In this document: positions 1 to 8,881 of the stretch, piece by piece
How the letters are laid out: each line of letters opens with the position of its first letter
Position numbering within the stretch: position 1 is the stretch's first letter
NCBI RefSeq assembly: GCF_000719515.1
Contig: NZ_JOGR01000008.1
Location: forward strand, 62,001 to 126,000
Direction: 5' to 3'
Origin: Glycomyces sp. NRRL B-16210
GTDB lineage: Bacteria; Actinomycetota; Actinomycetes; Mycobacteriales; Micromonosporaceae
Length of the DNA: 64,000 bases
Notes under the pieces: generated by a model
The model's database searches: none
The model's input: only the letters and a program-made list of their open reading frames with translations
Told to the model about the DNA's origin: nothing
Translations under genes and position numbers: made by a program

Positions 1-1031
1 CCCGTGAGGAAGCGGCGGATTCCCGCGTCCGTCGGGAGGGTCCAGCGGGTCGCCGTGACATATTGCGCGCCGCCGTGGATCGCCGCCGCCACCAGGCCGA
101 CCGGCTCGGCGAAGCGGGCCTCGCCGCCGCTTTCGCACGCGATCAGCGCGACCCGGTTCGGCATCCGCCATTCGGCGGTCACGCCGGGCCGGTGGCCCAG
201 GACGAGGTCGGCGGCCGTCAGCGGCCGGTGGCCCCGGACCACCGCCGCGCGGCCCGTTGTCGCGGGCCCGCAGCTCAGGTGGAGGCGGGCGTCGAGGCCG
301 TTCTGCGAGGTCGTCACGTGGCCCACGTAGAGGAAACGCGCGGCGTCCGCCAGCATCGGCTCGATCATGTCCCGGGTCGTGTCGTTGCGGCGGAACGCCT
401 GGCCGTCAGGGACGCGGCGCCCGCCTAGACGATCTACGAGGCCCGCCATCTGGGAGCCCTCTGCGATCGGGCCGAGCACCGATCCGAGATCGGCTCCCGC
501 TCCCGGGACCCTCGGGTCGAGCACCGCGACCACGTTGCCGCTCGGGTTCCATTCGGAGACAAGGCGTTCCGGCGCGTTGCGCACCGTCGCGGGCGGCAGC
601 ACCGAGACGTCCGCGTTCGTCACGAACCGCTCGCCCTCATCGACATGCAGTGCCTCCCAAGGCACTTGACTGGTCGAGAGCGAAGGCTGGATGCGCACGT
701 GCGGCCGCAGGCCCTTCTCCAAGTACGCGTTGAGCTCCATCGCCAGCTTGTAGGGGATGAGCGCCCGAGCCAGGGCCGACATCAGCTCGGTCTCGCGCGC
801 GCGGTCGGTGAACGGCCCGTCGGTGAGCGAGCGCTTCAGGGCCTCGTCCACGCTCTCGCCCGGCAGCGGCGTCGGGAGCGCGAGGGCCAGCGCGTCCAGT
901 GCCGGCTGGATCGCGTCGGCGGGGGCGAGGATGTTCTCGATCGCGCCGAGTTCGTGCTCCCACCGCCACGAGTAGTAGAGCGCGTCGGCGTCGACGATCT
1001 TGACCTGCACGGTCGGCCGGAAGTTCACCAT
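1..1031 (-). CDS. CHAT-domain protease-like protein, 3' end outside window
   Basis: I translated this frame by hand; it stays open to base 1, so the C-terminus is missing (343 codons seen). The ATG at 1031-1029 overlaps the last codons of the upstream TPR gene. The C-terminal half has the CHAT caspase-like dyad: a histidine in FLYVGHVT (about residue 238) and a cysteine in ALIACESGG (about residue 299). The N-terminal ~130 residues are helical with no motif I recognise. CHAT proteins are caspase-superfamily peptidases often paired with TPR or STAND partners in bacterial conflict systems (known family behaviour). Here it is the last visible gene of a leftward operon, directly after a TPR gene, which suggests effector activation by the partner (inference). 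Confidence 0.85.
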   Translation of the reverse strand, partial: MVNFRPTVQVKIVDADALYYSWRWEHELGAIENILAPADAIQPALDALALALPTPLPGESVDEALKRSLTDGPFTDRARETELMSALARALIPYKLAMELNAYLEKGLRPHVRIQPSLSTSQVPWEALHVDEGERFVTNADVSVLPPATVRNAPERLVSEWNPSGNVVAVLDPRVPGAGADLGSVLGPIAEGSQMAGLVDRLGGRRVPDGQAFRRNDTTRDMIEPMLADAARFLYVGHVTTSQNGLDARLHLSCGPATTGRAAVVRGHRPLTAADLVLGHRPGVTAEWRMPNRVALIACESGGEARFAEPVGLVAAAIHGGAQYVTATRWTLPTDAGIRRFLT

Positions 1032-2662
1032 GTGTGCACCATTTCGTCGGATCGGATCGCGAACCCGTAGCGCCGCTCGGTCTCTTGGATCCACGGCTCC
1101 AGCGGGGAGGGCCGCCAGGGGTTGACGCGCAGTCGCGGCGGCAGCGCGAAGCGGTCGGCTGGGAAGTCGGTGGAGATGCCGGTGACGAGCGCGGAGGCGG
1201 TGAACGGCAAGGGCCGCAGGTCGTCCGGGGTCGAGAGGGTCGGCGCGTCGGCGTCGGTCGGCTCGTCCAGCGGCGGGTTGAACGGCTGGGTCCCGTCCGG
1301 CGCGTGGAGCGACACGGTGGCGCACATGTGCTCGAGGAGTTCGGAGATCAGCGGGGCGTCGTGCAGGGCGGTGGCGAGGTGGAGCGCGTGCGCCATCGCC
1401 GGAATGGCCACTGTGGACGCCCACTGTTCGCGGGCCCTGCCCGAGGCGAACTGGTGGCGGATCGCGTCGGTCGCGAGGGCGGCGGGCAGCGCGAGGTCGA
1501 AGGCCTGGCGCAGCAGCCGGTACTGGTCTTCGGCGATGACGGTGAGCCCGCGGCGGGCCGTGATGGCGTAGCCGCGCCGCATGTCGATGCGCGCCAGGTG
1601 GTACCGCGCCCCGGACGCCTCGTGGGTGGCCCGCGATTCGAGGTACGCCGCTTCGGCCTCGTCGAACTTCGCCTCGGAGGCGTACAGGTCCCCAAGGAGC
1701 GCTTGGGCTTCGGCGAGGATGGACGCGTGTCCGGCGTCGCGCAGGATCGCGATCGCGGGGACGAGCAGTTCGCGGGCGCGGGCGGGGTCGCCGCTGTAGA
1801 GGGCGGCGTAGGCGCGGCCGTAGCGGATCTCGGCGGCCCGCAGCGGCTGCTCGACCTCGCTGAACGTCTGCTCGGCCTGGGCGAGGAGGCGGTCTCCCGT
1901 GGCAAGGTCGCCGATGCGCAGGGCCGCGCGGCCCTGGTTCGCGACGGCCAGGGCCTCCGAGACCGGGTCGCCTTGGTGGAGCTGCTCGGCCAGGCGCAGA
2001 TATTCGATCGCGGCGGCGTGGTCGTTGAGGGACTGGGCGATCACGGCGAGGTTCGAGTACGGGTGCCCGGCGAGGCGCGGTTCGTGGAGGGTCGCGAGTT
2101 CGAGGGTGCGCTTGGCGGTGGCCTCGGCCTCGTCCCAGCGTTCGAGTCCGATGAGGAGCACGGTCTTGGTGTTGTGGAGCATGACGTTGAGGACGCCGTT
2201 GTCCTTCTCGGCGGTCGAGCTCTCGATGGAGGCCAGCGCCGTGTCGAGGTCGGCGAGGGCCTCGTCGAGGCGGCCGACGAGCTGGAGGGTCTGGGCGCGG
2301 TTGATCAGCAGGGACGCGCGCACGGCCCGGGTGCCGTACCGGTCGCCCGCGTCGGCTTCCGCGGCCTCGCAGGCGTTGAGAGCCTCCGCGGTGAGTCGCA
2401 GCGCCTCGTCGGGGTCGCCGCGGTTCTCGGCGAGTCCGGCGAGGTTCGCGAGCGCGCGGGCCCGCCCGTCGAGCCCAGCGGCGTCGACGTCCTCGACGAG
2501 GGTCTTCTCGTACGCCTCTTGGAGTTTCGCGACGGCTTCGGTGTTCCGGCCCTCGTTGATGAGGCGGGCGGCGGCGTTGTTCAAGGCGCGGAACTCGGCC
2601 CAGCGGGGCCCGGTGGTCTCGGCGCCTCGGAGGCCGACGAGGTCGTCGGTGTCCTCGCTCAT
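1025..2662 (-). CDS. TPR-repeat protein partner of the CHAT gene
   Basis: A 545-residue soluble protein made mostly of helical hairpins with the TPR pattern (for example GRLDEALADLDTAL and DPDEALRLTAEALNAC). It covers roughly residues 25-360 and is followed by a less repetitive helical region. The last ~60 residues are proline-rich and end in a short conserved-looking segment (PPRLRVNPW). There is no signal peptide or membrane segment. The start overlaps the stop of the preceding gene by four bases (ATGA), and its own 3' end overlaps the CHAT start, so all three are translationally coupled. TPR proteins in this setting usually act as sensors or scaffolds for a CHAT effector. That role is inferred from neighbourhood only. 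Confidence 0.8.
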   Translation of the reverse strand: MSEDTDDLVGLRGAETTGPRWAEFRALNNAAARLINEGRNTEAVAKLQEAYEKTLVEDVDAAGLDGRARALANLAGLAENRGDPDEALRLTAEALNACEAAEADAGDRYGTRAVRASLLINRAQTLQLVGRLDEALADLDTALASIESSTAEKDNGVLNVMLHNTKTVLLIGLERWDEAEATAKRTLELATLHEPRLAGHPYSNLAVIAQSLNDHAAAIEYLRLAEQLHQGDPVSEALAVANQGRAALRIGDLATGDRLLAQAEQTFSEVEQPLRAAEIRYGRAYAALYSGDPARARELLVPAIAILRDAGHASILAEAQALLGDLYASEAKFDEAEAAYLESRATHEASGARYHLARIDMRRGYAITARRGLTVIAEDQYRLLRQAFDLALPAALATDAIRHQFASGRAREQWASTVAIPAMAHALHLATALHDAPLISELLEHMCATVSLHAPDGTQPFNPPLDEPTDADAPTLSTPDDLRPLPFTASALVTGISTDFPADRFALPPRLRVNPWRPSPLEPWIQETERRYGFAIRSDEMVHTW

Positions 2663-3717
2663 GCCTCGCCCCTGGCGGCGGCGCGTTCGGTGAGGGTCGC
2701 ATCGGGTGCGGCGAGGCGTTCGAGCGCGAACGCGACGATGGCCGCTCGGCGGTCCTCGGCTTCGGGGTCGGTGTCCTGTGTGGTCGATGCGAATCCGGGG
2801 GCAAGCACTGTCGTGGTCCTCTCTGCGGCGGAGGTGGTCAGGAACGATCGCGGCGCTTCGCTTTCGCCGGTGAAGGCTCCGGTCGCGGGGTCCAGGCGCA
2901 GGTCGACCTGGACGCCGCCGACGCGGGCGGTGAGGTCGAGGTCTGTCGCTCCGGGGGCGGCGGGAACGGTGACGGTCAGAACCGGTGCGCCCGAGCGCAG
3001 TCCGAGGCTCCAGGTCGCCTCGGCTGCGGCGTCGACCAGGCCTTGCGGCACCAGCGTCCAGTCGACGGGCCCGCCGCCGCTGGCGACCGCGAGGGTGCCG
3101 GGGGCGATGCCACCCGCGGCGAGCGCCCAGTCCTCGGGCCGGTGGCGCGCGGTCCGGCGAAGGACGACGCCGTAGTCCTCGGCGAGTACTTCCAGCGCTT
3201 CGGTGAGGGCCTGCGTTTCGACGGTGAGGTCCGGACTTGCTGGCGCGGCTCCGAGATCGATGCTTTCGAGGGCGCGCTCGACCGCGCTTTCGTCATCGAG
3301 CAGGTGCTCGACTGCGGCGGTGCGCCAAGCGATTTCGGCATTGAGCAGGCCGGAGGGGAGCGCGGGCACGGCCGCGGCATGGGAGGCGGGCCACCAGGCC
3401 TCGGCCCAGCGGAGGTGCGCGAGTTGCCGGGTTGCGGTGAGCGTGGGCGACGCGGGTTCGGCGGTGTCGGAACGGGTCTCGACGGTGTCGGCGCTGGTGA
3501 GGATCGCGCTGGACGCTTCGAGCCCGTATATCTCCCAGAGCCATTCGGCGGCTTGGGCGTGGTTATGGATCACGGCGGCGGGATGCGGGCTCGGGGCGAG
3601 GACGTCCCACAACAGAAACGCGCCGCGCGCCTCGACGAGCGCGGTGCGCTCGGGGTGGGGTGGTTGGGAGCCAACAAGGATGGTGGAGGCGGCCCGCTCG
3701 ACCGCGAAGCGGGTCAT
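2659..3717 (-). CDS. Hypothetical protein of the CHAT operon
   Basis: 352 residues; I do not recognise the family. The N-terminal ~170 residues are alanine-rich and helical with many tryptophans (WLWEIYG, HLRWAEAWW). Residues ~200-300 look beta-rich (VDWTLVPQG, LDLTARVGGVQVDLRL). There is no signal peptide or membrane segment. Its first ~20 codons (MTRFAVERAASTILVG) match the conserved block repeated seven more times in the array just upstream, and its ATG overlaps the stop of the last array frame (ATGA). It sits between the array and the TPR gene in a coupled leftward operon, so a role in the same CHAT system is likely. Its biochemical role is unknown. Confidence 0.75.
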   Translation of the reverse strand: MTRFAVERAASTILVGSQPPHPERTALVEARGAFLLWDVLAPSPHPAAVIHNHAQAAEWLWEIYGLEASSAILTSADTVETRSDTAEPASPTLTATRQLAHLRWAEAWWPASHAAAVPALPSGLLNAEIAWRTAAVEHLLDDESAVERALESIDLGAAPASPDLTVETQALTEALEVLAEDYGVVLRRTARHRPEDWALAAGGIAPGTLAVASGGGPVDWTLVPQGLVDAAAEATWSLGLRSGAPVLTVTVPAAPGATDLDLTARVGGVQVDLRLDPATGAFTGESEAPRSFLTTSAAERTTTVLAPGFASTTQDTDPEAEDRRAAIVAFALERLAAPDATLTERAAARGEA

Positions 3718-5383
3718 CGGCGTTCCCGGTGGTGAACGAGGGCTGGGCGTGTGCAGGGTGCGGTGGGCCGGGGACCGAGAGCACCGAGTGAGGCGGCAGC
3801 TTCGCCGTCAGCGGCGGTGATCCGCGATCCTTCCGGGTACGGGGGCCGGGGGTCGACACGGCTCGTCGTAGCACCGGCGTGATCGGCGGTGAGCTGCGGC
3901 GCTGCCGGGCGTGGCGGCCGAGGGCCTACGGCGATGGTCATGGCGGCCTTCGCGATCGCGATGCGGGTCGGTGTTCCCGGAGATCGAGGACCGGGTGCGG
4001 CGGTGAGGTGCGGTGCTTCCTGGTGTGGCGGCCGACGGTTGACATGGTCCGTCGTAGCACCGGCGTGGTTGGCGGAAAGGTGCGTCATTGCCAGGTAAGG
4101 CGGCGGAGTGCCGACGGCGTTCGTGATGGCGGCCCGTTGGACCGCGATTCGGGTCATCGGTGTGTCCGGGGGTGTGCGAGGGCTCGGCTTGTGCCGGGCG
4201 CGGCAGGTGGCGGTCGGAGGCCGCAGAGGGAAGTCGCGGTGTCGCCGCCTTCGAGGGTGAGTTGCCGTGCTTCCTGGCGCAGGGGCCGCAGGGGCCGCAG
4301 GTCGACGCAGATTGGCGCAGGACCGCCCTGGCCGGCGGTGCGCTGCGGCGCTGCCGGGTGTGGGGGCGGAGTGTCGATGGCGATGGTCAAGGCGGCCTTC
4401 GCGATCGCGATGCGGGTCATTGGAGTTCCCGGAGGTATCCGGGGACTGGGCGCGGCGGTGAGTCGCGATCCTTGCGAGTGCGGCGGCCGGAGTCCGGCAC
4501 GTTTCGTCGCAGCACCGCTGTGGTCGGCGGGAAGCTGCGGCGCTGCCGGGTAAGGCGGGGTACCGATGTCGTTCGTGGCGGTCCGCTGGACCGCGAAGCT
4601 AGTCATCGGAGTTCCATGGGGTGTCCGAGAGCTGGGTTCGCACCGGGTGCGGTGGGTGCGTCGGAGATTGCAGGGAAAAGTCGCGGCGCTGTTGTAATTT
4701 GCGGTGTGTCGGGATCGGTCCGAGCGCGACGGCCGGGGCCGACACTGTTCGACACTGGGCCGCCCTGGCCGGAATGCTGCGAGGCGTGGCGGTCGGGAGC
4801 CGACAGCGATTGTGGTGGCGGACTCCGCGAACTCGAAGCGAGTCAACGGAGTTCCCCGGGAGTTTCCGGGCGCTGGGCGTGTGCCGGGTGCGGCGGGCCG
4901 AGGTCGGCGAGTTCCGCGGGAGGTGACGGCCCTGCGGTCATCGGCGGTGAGTTGCTCTGCTTCGCGGCTTGGTGGTCGGAGGTCAACTTGGTTCGTCGCA
5001 GCACCGCTGTGGTCGGCGGGAAGTTGTGGCGCTGCCGGGCGTGACAGCGGGGTGCCGAAGGCATTCGTGGTGGCAGTCTTCTGGACCACGATGCGAGTCA
5101 TCGCAGTTCCCAGAGCCATCCGTGGGCCGGGTGCGCACCGGGTGCGGTGGGTGGGTCGGACATCGCCAAGGGAGGTGGTGGCTTCGCCGTCATCGGCGGT
5201 GCGCCGCGATCCTTCCGGGTGCGGGTGCGGGTGCGGGTGCGGGTGCGGGTGCGGCGGCCGGGGGCCGACACGGTTCGTCGCAGCACCGCTGTGGTCGGCG
5301 GTGAGCTGCGGCGCTGCCGGGCATAGCGGTCGGCCGCCTATGGCGATGGTCATGGCGGTCCGTTCGACCGCGAAGCGGGTCAT
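3700..5383. repeat. Degenerate tandem array of start-codon-bearing repeats
   Basis: Eight related blocks with plus-strand core like GCGGGTCATCGGAGTTCC lie near 3709, 3961, 4146, 4410, 4596, 4840, 5090 and 5373, spaced about 185-285 bp. A second conserved block (CGTCGCAGCACCGCTGTGG and a GCTGCGGCGCTGCCGGG tail) recurs between them, for example near 3868, 4506, 4993 and 5276. Read leftward, most cores begin ATGAC and encode variants of MTRFAVERTA, the same start as the downstream gene at 3717. Two leftward frames run through the array (5383-4154 and 4157-3714), chained by ATGA overlaps to the genes on both sides. Whether these frames make protein is uncertain. Composition is Pro/Thr/Ala/Arg-rich and no fold is recognisable. 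Confidence 0.8.
5221..5250. repeat. GCGGGT hexanucleotide tract
   Basis: Five perfect tandem copies of GCGGGT, with partial copies on each side, lie inside the larger array. Read leftward the tract encodes alternating His-Pro. Because the unit is six bases, copy-number change would lengthen the peptide without shifting frame. Confidence 0.9.
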
Positions 5384-7368
5384 GTTCGGTGTCCGTTGCG
5401 TTCGAGAGACCGCTTGAGCCGGTCGCGCTGGTCCATGACCACCGAGCGCAGCACGCCGTCGAGCAGATCCCAGACCTCGCCCGCTTCAGTCGCCTCGCCG
5501 CGCAGTTCGCGTCCGTGCAGCCGCGCCCACAGGCGACGCAGGTACGCCCGCCGCACGGTTCGGATGTCCTCGCGCAGGTCGGGCGGGGCGGCGTCGGCTT
5601 GCGGGAGTCGGAGCACCCGGTGCACATAGGACTCCCGCTGCCAGCGGCGCAGCAAGCGCGCGTTCGCGTCCGAGGTGGCGGCGTGCGCGGTTGCCGGGAG
5701 GTGGGTGCGGCCTGCGGCCCCGCCGTTTCCGGGCTCGGTGTCGGTGAGGGTGGGAGCGGGGATGCGGGCGGCAAACGTGTTGGAGGCGGAGAAGTGAGTT
5801 GCGGAGATGGTGGCTGCGCCGGCGGCGACCTCAGTCGCGCCGGTCGAGGTTCCATCTGCGGTAGCAGGGCCGCTCCCGGGCTCGGCGTTGGCGGATGCGG
5901 GCGCACTGGTGGCCGAATGGATCGTCGAGATGGGGGTCGCATCGACGGCTGCGGTAGGAGCGGTTGCCGGGCTGGCCGCGGCCGCGCTAACGGCGGCAGT
6001 CGCTGCGGAGGTGGCCCCGGGCGCGCTTTGGGCATCGGTGCCTGCGAGTTCGGCGTTGCGCACGGCGGTGTCCTCAAACCCGGCGCTGTGAGCGGTTGCG
6101 GCGTTTGCGGTTGCCGGGAGGTGGGTGCGGCCTGCGGCCCCGCCGTTTCCGGGTTCGGTGTCGGTGGGGGCGGCGGTGTCGGTGGAGGCCGGAATGGGGG
6201 CAGCGACCCCGTGGGCGGCGGCAGATTGCGTTGCGTCGGCGTTGGTTGCGCTCGCGACGGCTGCCAGGTCGGCGGCGGTTCCTTCTTCGGTGGCCGGGCC
6301 GCTTCCAAGCCCGGCGCTGGCGTCTCTTCCCAGCGCCATTGCTACCCGGCCGCTCTCGTTCGCCAGTTGCCACGCGCCCGCCGACCGGTGGATCTCCCCG
6401 ACCACCAGCGACGGTATGTCAGCCATGGACTCCCGCTGGAACACCGCCGTGAACGCCGCGAACAGACGCTCCATAATAGACCTGTCGAACGGTCTCGGCA
6501 ACGCCCGCTTCGAAGCCCTGTCGCCGATCTCCGGCGGTGCGGGCCGCTCCCGGTCGGTCAACCCGTACCCGCACGCCACCCCCGGCCGGTCGAGCCCCGC
6601 CGCCTCCGCGGTCCCGACTCCTCCCTCCACCAACGCCTTCCACAGCTTCGCGTCAGGATCGGTCGCGCACCGTTCGAGGAACTCGGCAAGCCCCGCCCGC
6701 GCGCCGGTCTCCCTGCCGTGGAGTTCGTTCGTCGGCGCCTCGCGGCCGGGAGGCGTGGGCGGTACCTCTTGGCCTCTGTGCTCCCACGCGGCGTGCAGCA
6801 GTCCCGTGAGCTCCGCCGCGCGGGCCGGGTCGGTCACGAAGCGCCGCAACCGGTCCACCGTCACCTCGCCGCGCTCGGCGTGCACCTCGGCCACCGTCTC
6901 GGCCGCGATCCGCGCGGCCTCCGGCTCGCGCCTCGGGTCACCGTGCAAGTGCGCGAGTTCGAAGCAGCGCTGGAAGTACAGGTCCTGCGGGTGGCCCTCG
7001 GTGACCCCCGCGCGCCGCCTCGCCTTCTTCACGAGCTGGAACCACGCCGCCGTGGCCGCGAGCGCCGGTCCCGCCTCCAGGATCGCCTCGCGCAGCGCGT
7101 CCACGTGCTCGACCTCGATCACCCCGCCCGCGAACCGCGGCTGCATCGTCGGGCGCAGCACCAGCGGGTCCAGGATGAGCTTCACCGTCCGTGCGAGCGG
7201 CCGCCCCGAAGCATTGCTCAGCGGCGCGACGGCATCGCCGAGCTGCGCCCACGCGTCGGCGATGAGCATCCCCCGAGGGACGGCCGCCGCGGCCGCGATG
7301 CCTTGCACCATGTCGCGAAGTGTAATCGACCCGCGCCGGTCTCGAACCGTGCAGATGTTCGACCGCAC
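5380..7368 (-). CDS. Hypothetical protein with Ala/Thr-rich repetitive linker, first gene of CHAT operon
   Basis: 662 residues from a GTG at 7368; family not recognised. Three parts are visible: a helical globular region at about 1-330; a low-complexity Ala/Thr/Pro linker at about 345-560 with an internal duplication (TEPGNGGAAGRTHLP appears twice); and a compact Arg-rich helical C-terminus at about 565-662. No signal peptide or membrane segment is visible. The stop overlaps the first ATG of the repeat array (ATGA), so it heads the leftward operon that ends in the CHAT gene. The start is uncertain: neither the GTG at 7368 nor the ATG at 7311 has a clear ribosome site. The promoter should lie in the divergent gap 7369-7537. 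Confidence 0.7.
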   Translation of the reverse strand: MRSNICTVRDRRGSITLRDMVQGIAAAAAVPRGMLIADAWAQLGDAVAPLSNASGRPLARTVKLILDPLVLRPTMQPRFAGGVIEVEHVDALREAILEAGPALAATAAWFQLVKKARRRAGVTEGHPQDLYFQRCFELAHLHGDPRREPEAARIAAETVAEVHAERGEVTVDRLRRFVTDPARAAELTGLLHAAWEHRGQEVPPTPPGREAPTNELHGRETGARAGLAEFLERCATDPDAKLWKALVEGGVGTAEAAGLDRPGVACGYGLTDRERPAPPEIGDRASKRALPRPFDRSIMERLFAAFTAVFQRESMADIPSLVVGEIHRSAGAWQLANESGRVAMALGRDASAGLGSGPATEEGTAADLAAVASATNADATQSAAAHGVAAPIPASTDTAAPTDTEPGNGGAAGRTHLPATANAATAHSAGFEDTAVRNAELAGTDAQSAPGATSAATAAVSAAAASPATAPTAAVDATPISTIHSATSAPASANAEPGSGPATADGTSTGATEVAAGAATISATHFSASNTFAARIPAPTLTDTEPGNGGAAGRTHLPATAHAATSDANARLLRRWQRESYVHRVLRLPQADAAPPDLREDIRTVRRAYLRRLWARLHGRELRGEATEAGEVWDLLDGVLRSVVMDQRDRLKRSLERNGHRT
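5687..6166. repeat. 60-bp direct repeat pair inside the linker coding region
   Basis: Bases 5687-5746 and 6107-6166 are identical except for one position (C at 5734, T at 6154) and lie exactly 420 bp apart. They encode the duplicated TDTEPGNGGAAGRTHLP segment of the linker, so this is a recent in-frame segmental duplication. Confidence 0.85.
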
Positions 7369-7466
7369 CCCGACCGCCGAAAGGAGCGGCGCTGCGGCGC
7401 CCGCCGGACCGGCCCGCCTCTCGCTCGCAGGAAACGGCCGCCCGGCCGGACCACCGGTCCCGCCGC

Positions 7467-7483
7467 AAACCTGTGATCGGTAG
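7467..7483 (+). promoter_or_regulatory. Shared upstream element, copy 1
   Basis: AAACCTGTGATCGGTAG lies 71 bp before the start of the PA2928-like gene. The same 17-mer with a single change occurs at 8800-8816, 82 bp before the next gene. Equal placement before two consecutive genes suggests a promoter or operator; the factor is unknown. Confidence 0.5.
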
Positions 7484-7537
7484 GCGCGCTTCCCTCGCGA
7501 CGCTGTAGGCGTCGCCCGCTACCGAAGGAGGCCCACC

Positions 7538-8800
7538 ATGAGCTACTACGACCCGCGCCAGTTCCCCGCCGCGCAGGCGGTGCGGTCCCCGTACGGCACC
7601 CCGAGCCATCCCCTGACGCCCCGCCGCCGCGCCCGCCGCATCGGCCTGCTCCCGATGATCCTCGTCCCCACCCTCGGGATCGGCGTCGCGGCCGTCCTCG
7701 GCGAGCACGTCATCGCCCCCGACCCGGACATCACCCTCCAGTCCGGCATCGGCTTCGCCACCCACGACGGCACCGACCTCGTCCTGGTGCCCTACGACCG
7801 CCACGGCAACGCGGGCCTCATCGACTCGATCGCCGGCGACATGTTCCAGGTGCGGATCGCCGCCGTCGAACTCGACACCGGCGACCTCCGATGGGACGTG
7901 CAGCTCAGCGACGAGCTCATCTGGGACGCCGCGGTCGTCGCCGCCGGCGAGACCTACGCCTACCTCGCCACCGACGACGGCCTCACCGTCCTCGAACTCG
8001 ACGACGGCACCATCGCCGTCGAGCCCGGCGCCCTCCCCGGACTCCAAGGGACCCAATCGGTCTCCGGCGCCGCCTACGCCTTCGACCCCACCATCGGCGC
8101 GGTCGTCGCCCTCGACGTCAACGGCGCGATCCACACCATCGCCCTCGACGCGCTCGAAGCCGTCCCCGCCGACGAGTCCACCGCCGCCACCTGGAGCGGC
8201 CTGCTCCTCGCCGAAGGCCGGGTGCCCGACATCGGCGGCCTCACCTGCACCGACGCGCCCCTCGACGAGGACCGGACCCTCCGCATCGAGCCGGTCGCCG
8301 ACGGCGCGCTCGGCGGCACCCCGGTCATCGTCGGCCCCGACGGGCGCCACGCCCTCGGCACCCGCATCTACTACGAGGCCGGGATCGTCCTCGACCAGAC
8401 CGCGCTCGTCTCCACCACCAGCGTCGAAATCGACGTCGACCGGCTCATCGAGGAGTTCATGGAGGACGCCGAGAGCGCGGGCATGAGCCTGTTCCCGAGC
8501 CTCGACGCCACCGCCGCGGGCGCCCACAGCGGCCTCGCGCTCATCGAGCACCGGCCCGAACCCAACGGCGACGGCTACGCGCTCCACGTGATCGACCTCG
8601 ACACCGGCCAGGTCACCGCCTCCCTCACCACCGGCAACCACCTCGGCCGCGCCGCCACCGCCCCCGGCGGGCACGTCGTCGTCCTCGCCGCCGCCCCCGA
8701 CGGCCCCTGGCTCAGCGACCTCGTGATCGTCGCCCCCGACGGCTCGATCGACCGCGTCGAGATCGGCGAGACCGACTTCCTCGGCAACCCGTCCCTCTGA
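7538..8800 (+). CDS. PA2928-like membrane-anchored beta-propeller protein
   Basis: 420 residues. A short cytoplasmic head (1-35) is followed by one transmembrane segment (about 37-58) and a long extracellular domain. That domain has PQQ/WD-like blades (VELDTGDLRWDVQLSDEL, AYLATDDGLTVLELDDG, VIDLDTGQVTASL), which suggests a propeller. The architecture and the conserved VPYDRHG and LRWDVQLSDEL segments resemble the PA2928 family as I remember it from actinomycetes; its function is unknown. AAGGAGG sits at good spacing before the ATG. It starts a rightward group with the DUF3592-like gene and the Hsp70 fusion, which also ends in a propeller. Confidence 0.7.
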   Translation: MSYYDPRQFPAAQAVRSPYGTPSHPLTPRRRARRIGLLPMILVPTLGIGVAAVLGEHVIAPDPDITLQSGIGFATHDGTDLVLVPYDRHGNAGLIDSIAGDMFQVRIAAVELDTGDLRWDVQLSDELIWDAAVVAAGETYAYLATDDGLTVLELDDGTIAVEPGALPGLQGTQSVSGAAYAFDPTIGAVVALDVNGAIHTIALDALEAVPADESTAATWSGLLLAEGRVPDIGGLTCTDAPLDEDRTLRIEPVADGALGGTPVIVGPDGRHALGTRIYYEAGIVLDQTALVSTTSVEIDVDRLIEEFMEDAESAGMSLFPSLDATAAGAHSGLALIEHRPEPNGDGYALHVIDLDTGQVTASLTTGNHLGRAATAPGGHVVVLAAAPDGPWLSDLVIVAPDGSIDRVEIGETDFLGNPSL

Positions 8801-8816
8801 AACCTGTGACCGGTAG
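8800..8816 (+). promoter_or_regulatory. Shared upstream element, copy 2
   Basis: AAACCTGTGACCGGTAG begins at the last base of the upstream stop codon. It differs from the copy at 7467-7483 by one base and lies 82 bp before the start at 8882. Confidence 0.5.
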
Positions 8817-8881
8817 CGGCCCAGCCGCACCGACACTGAGAACCACACCGCTACCACAGCGAGCACCGAAAGGAACACCTC

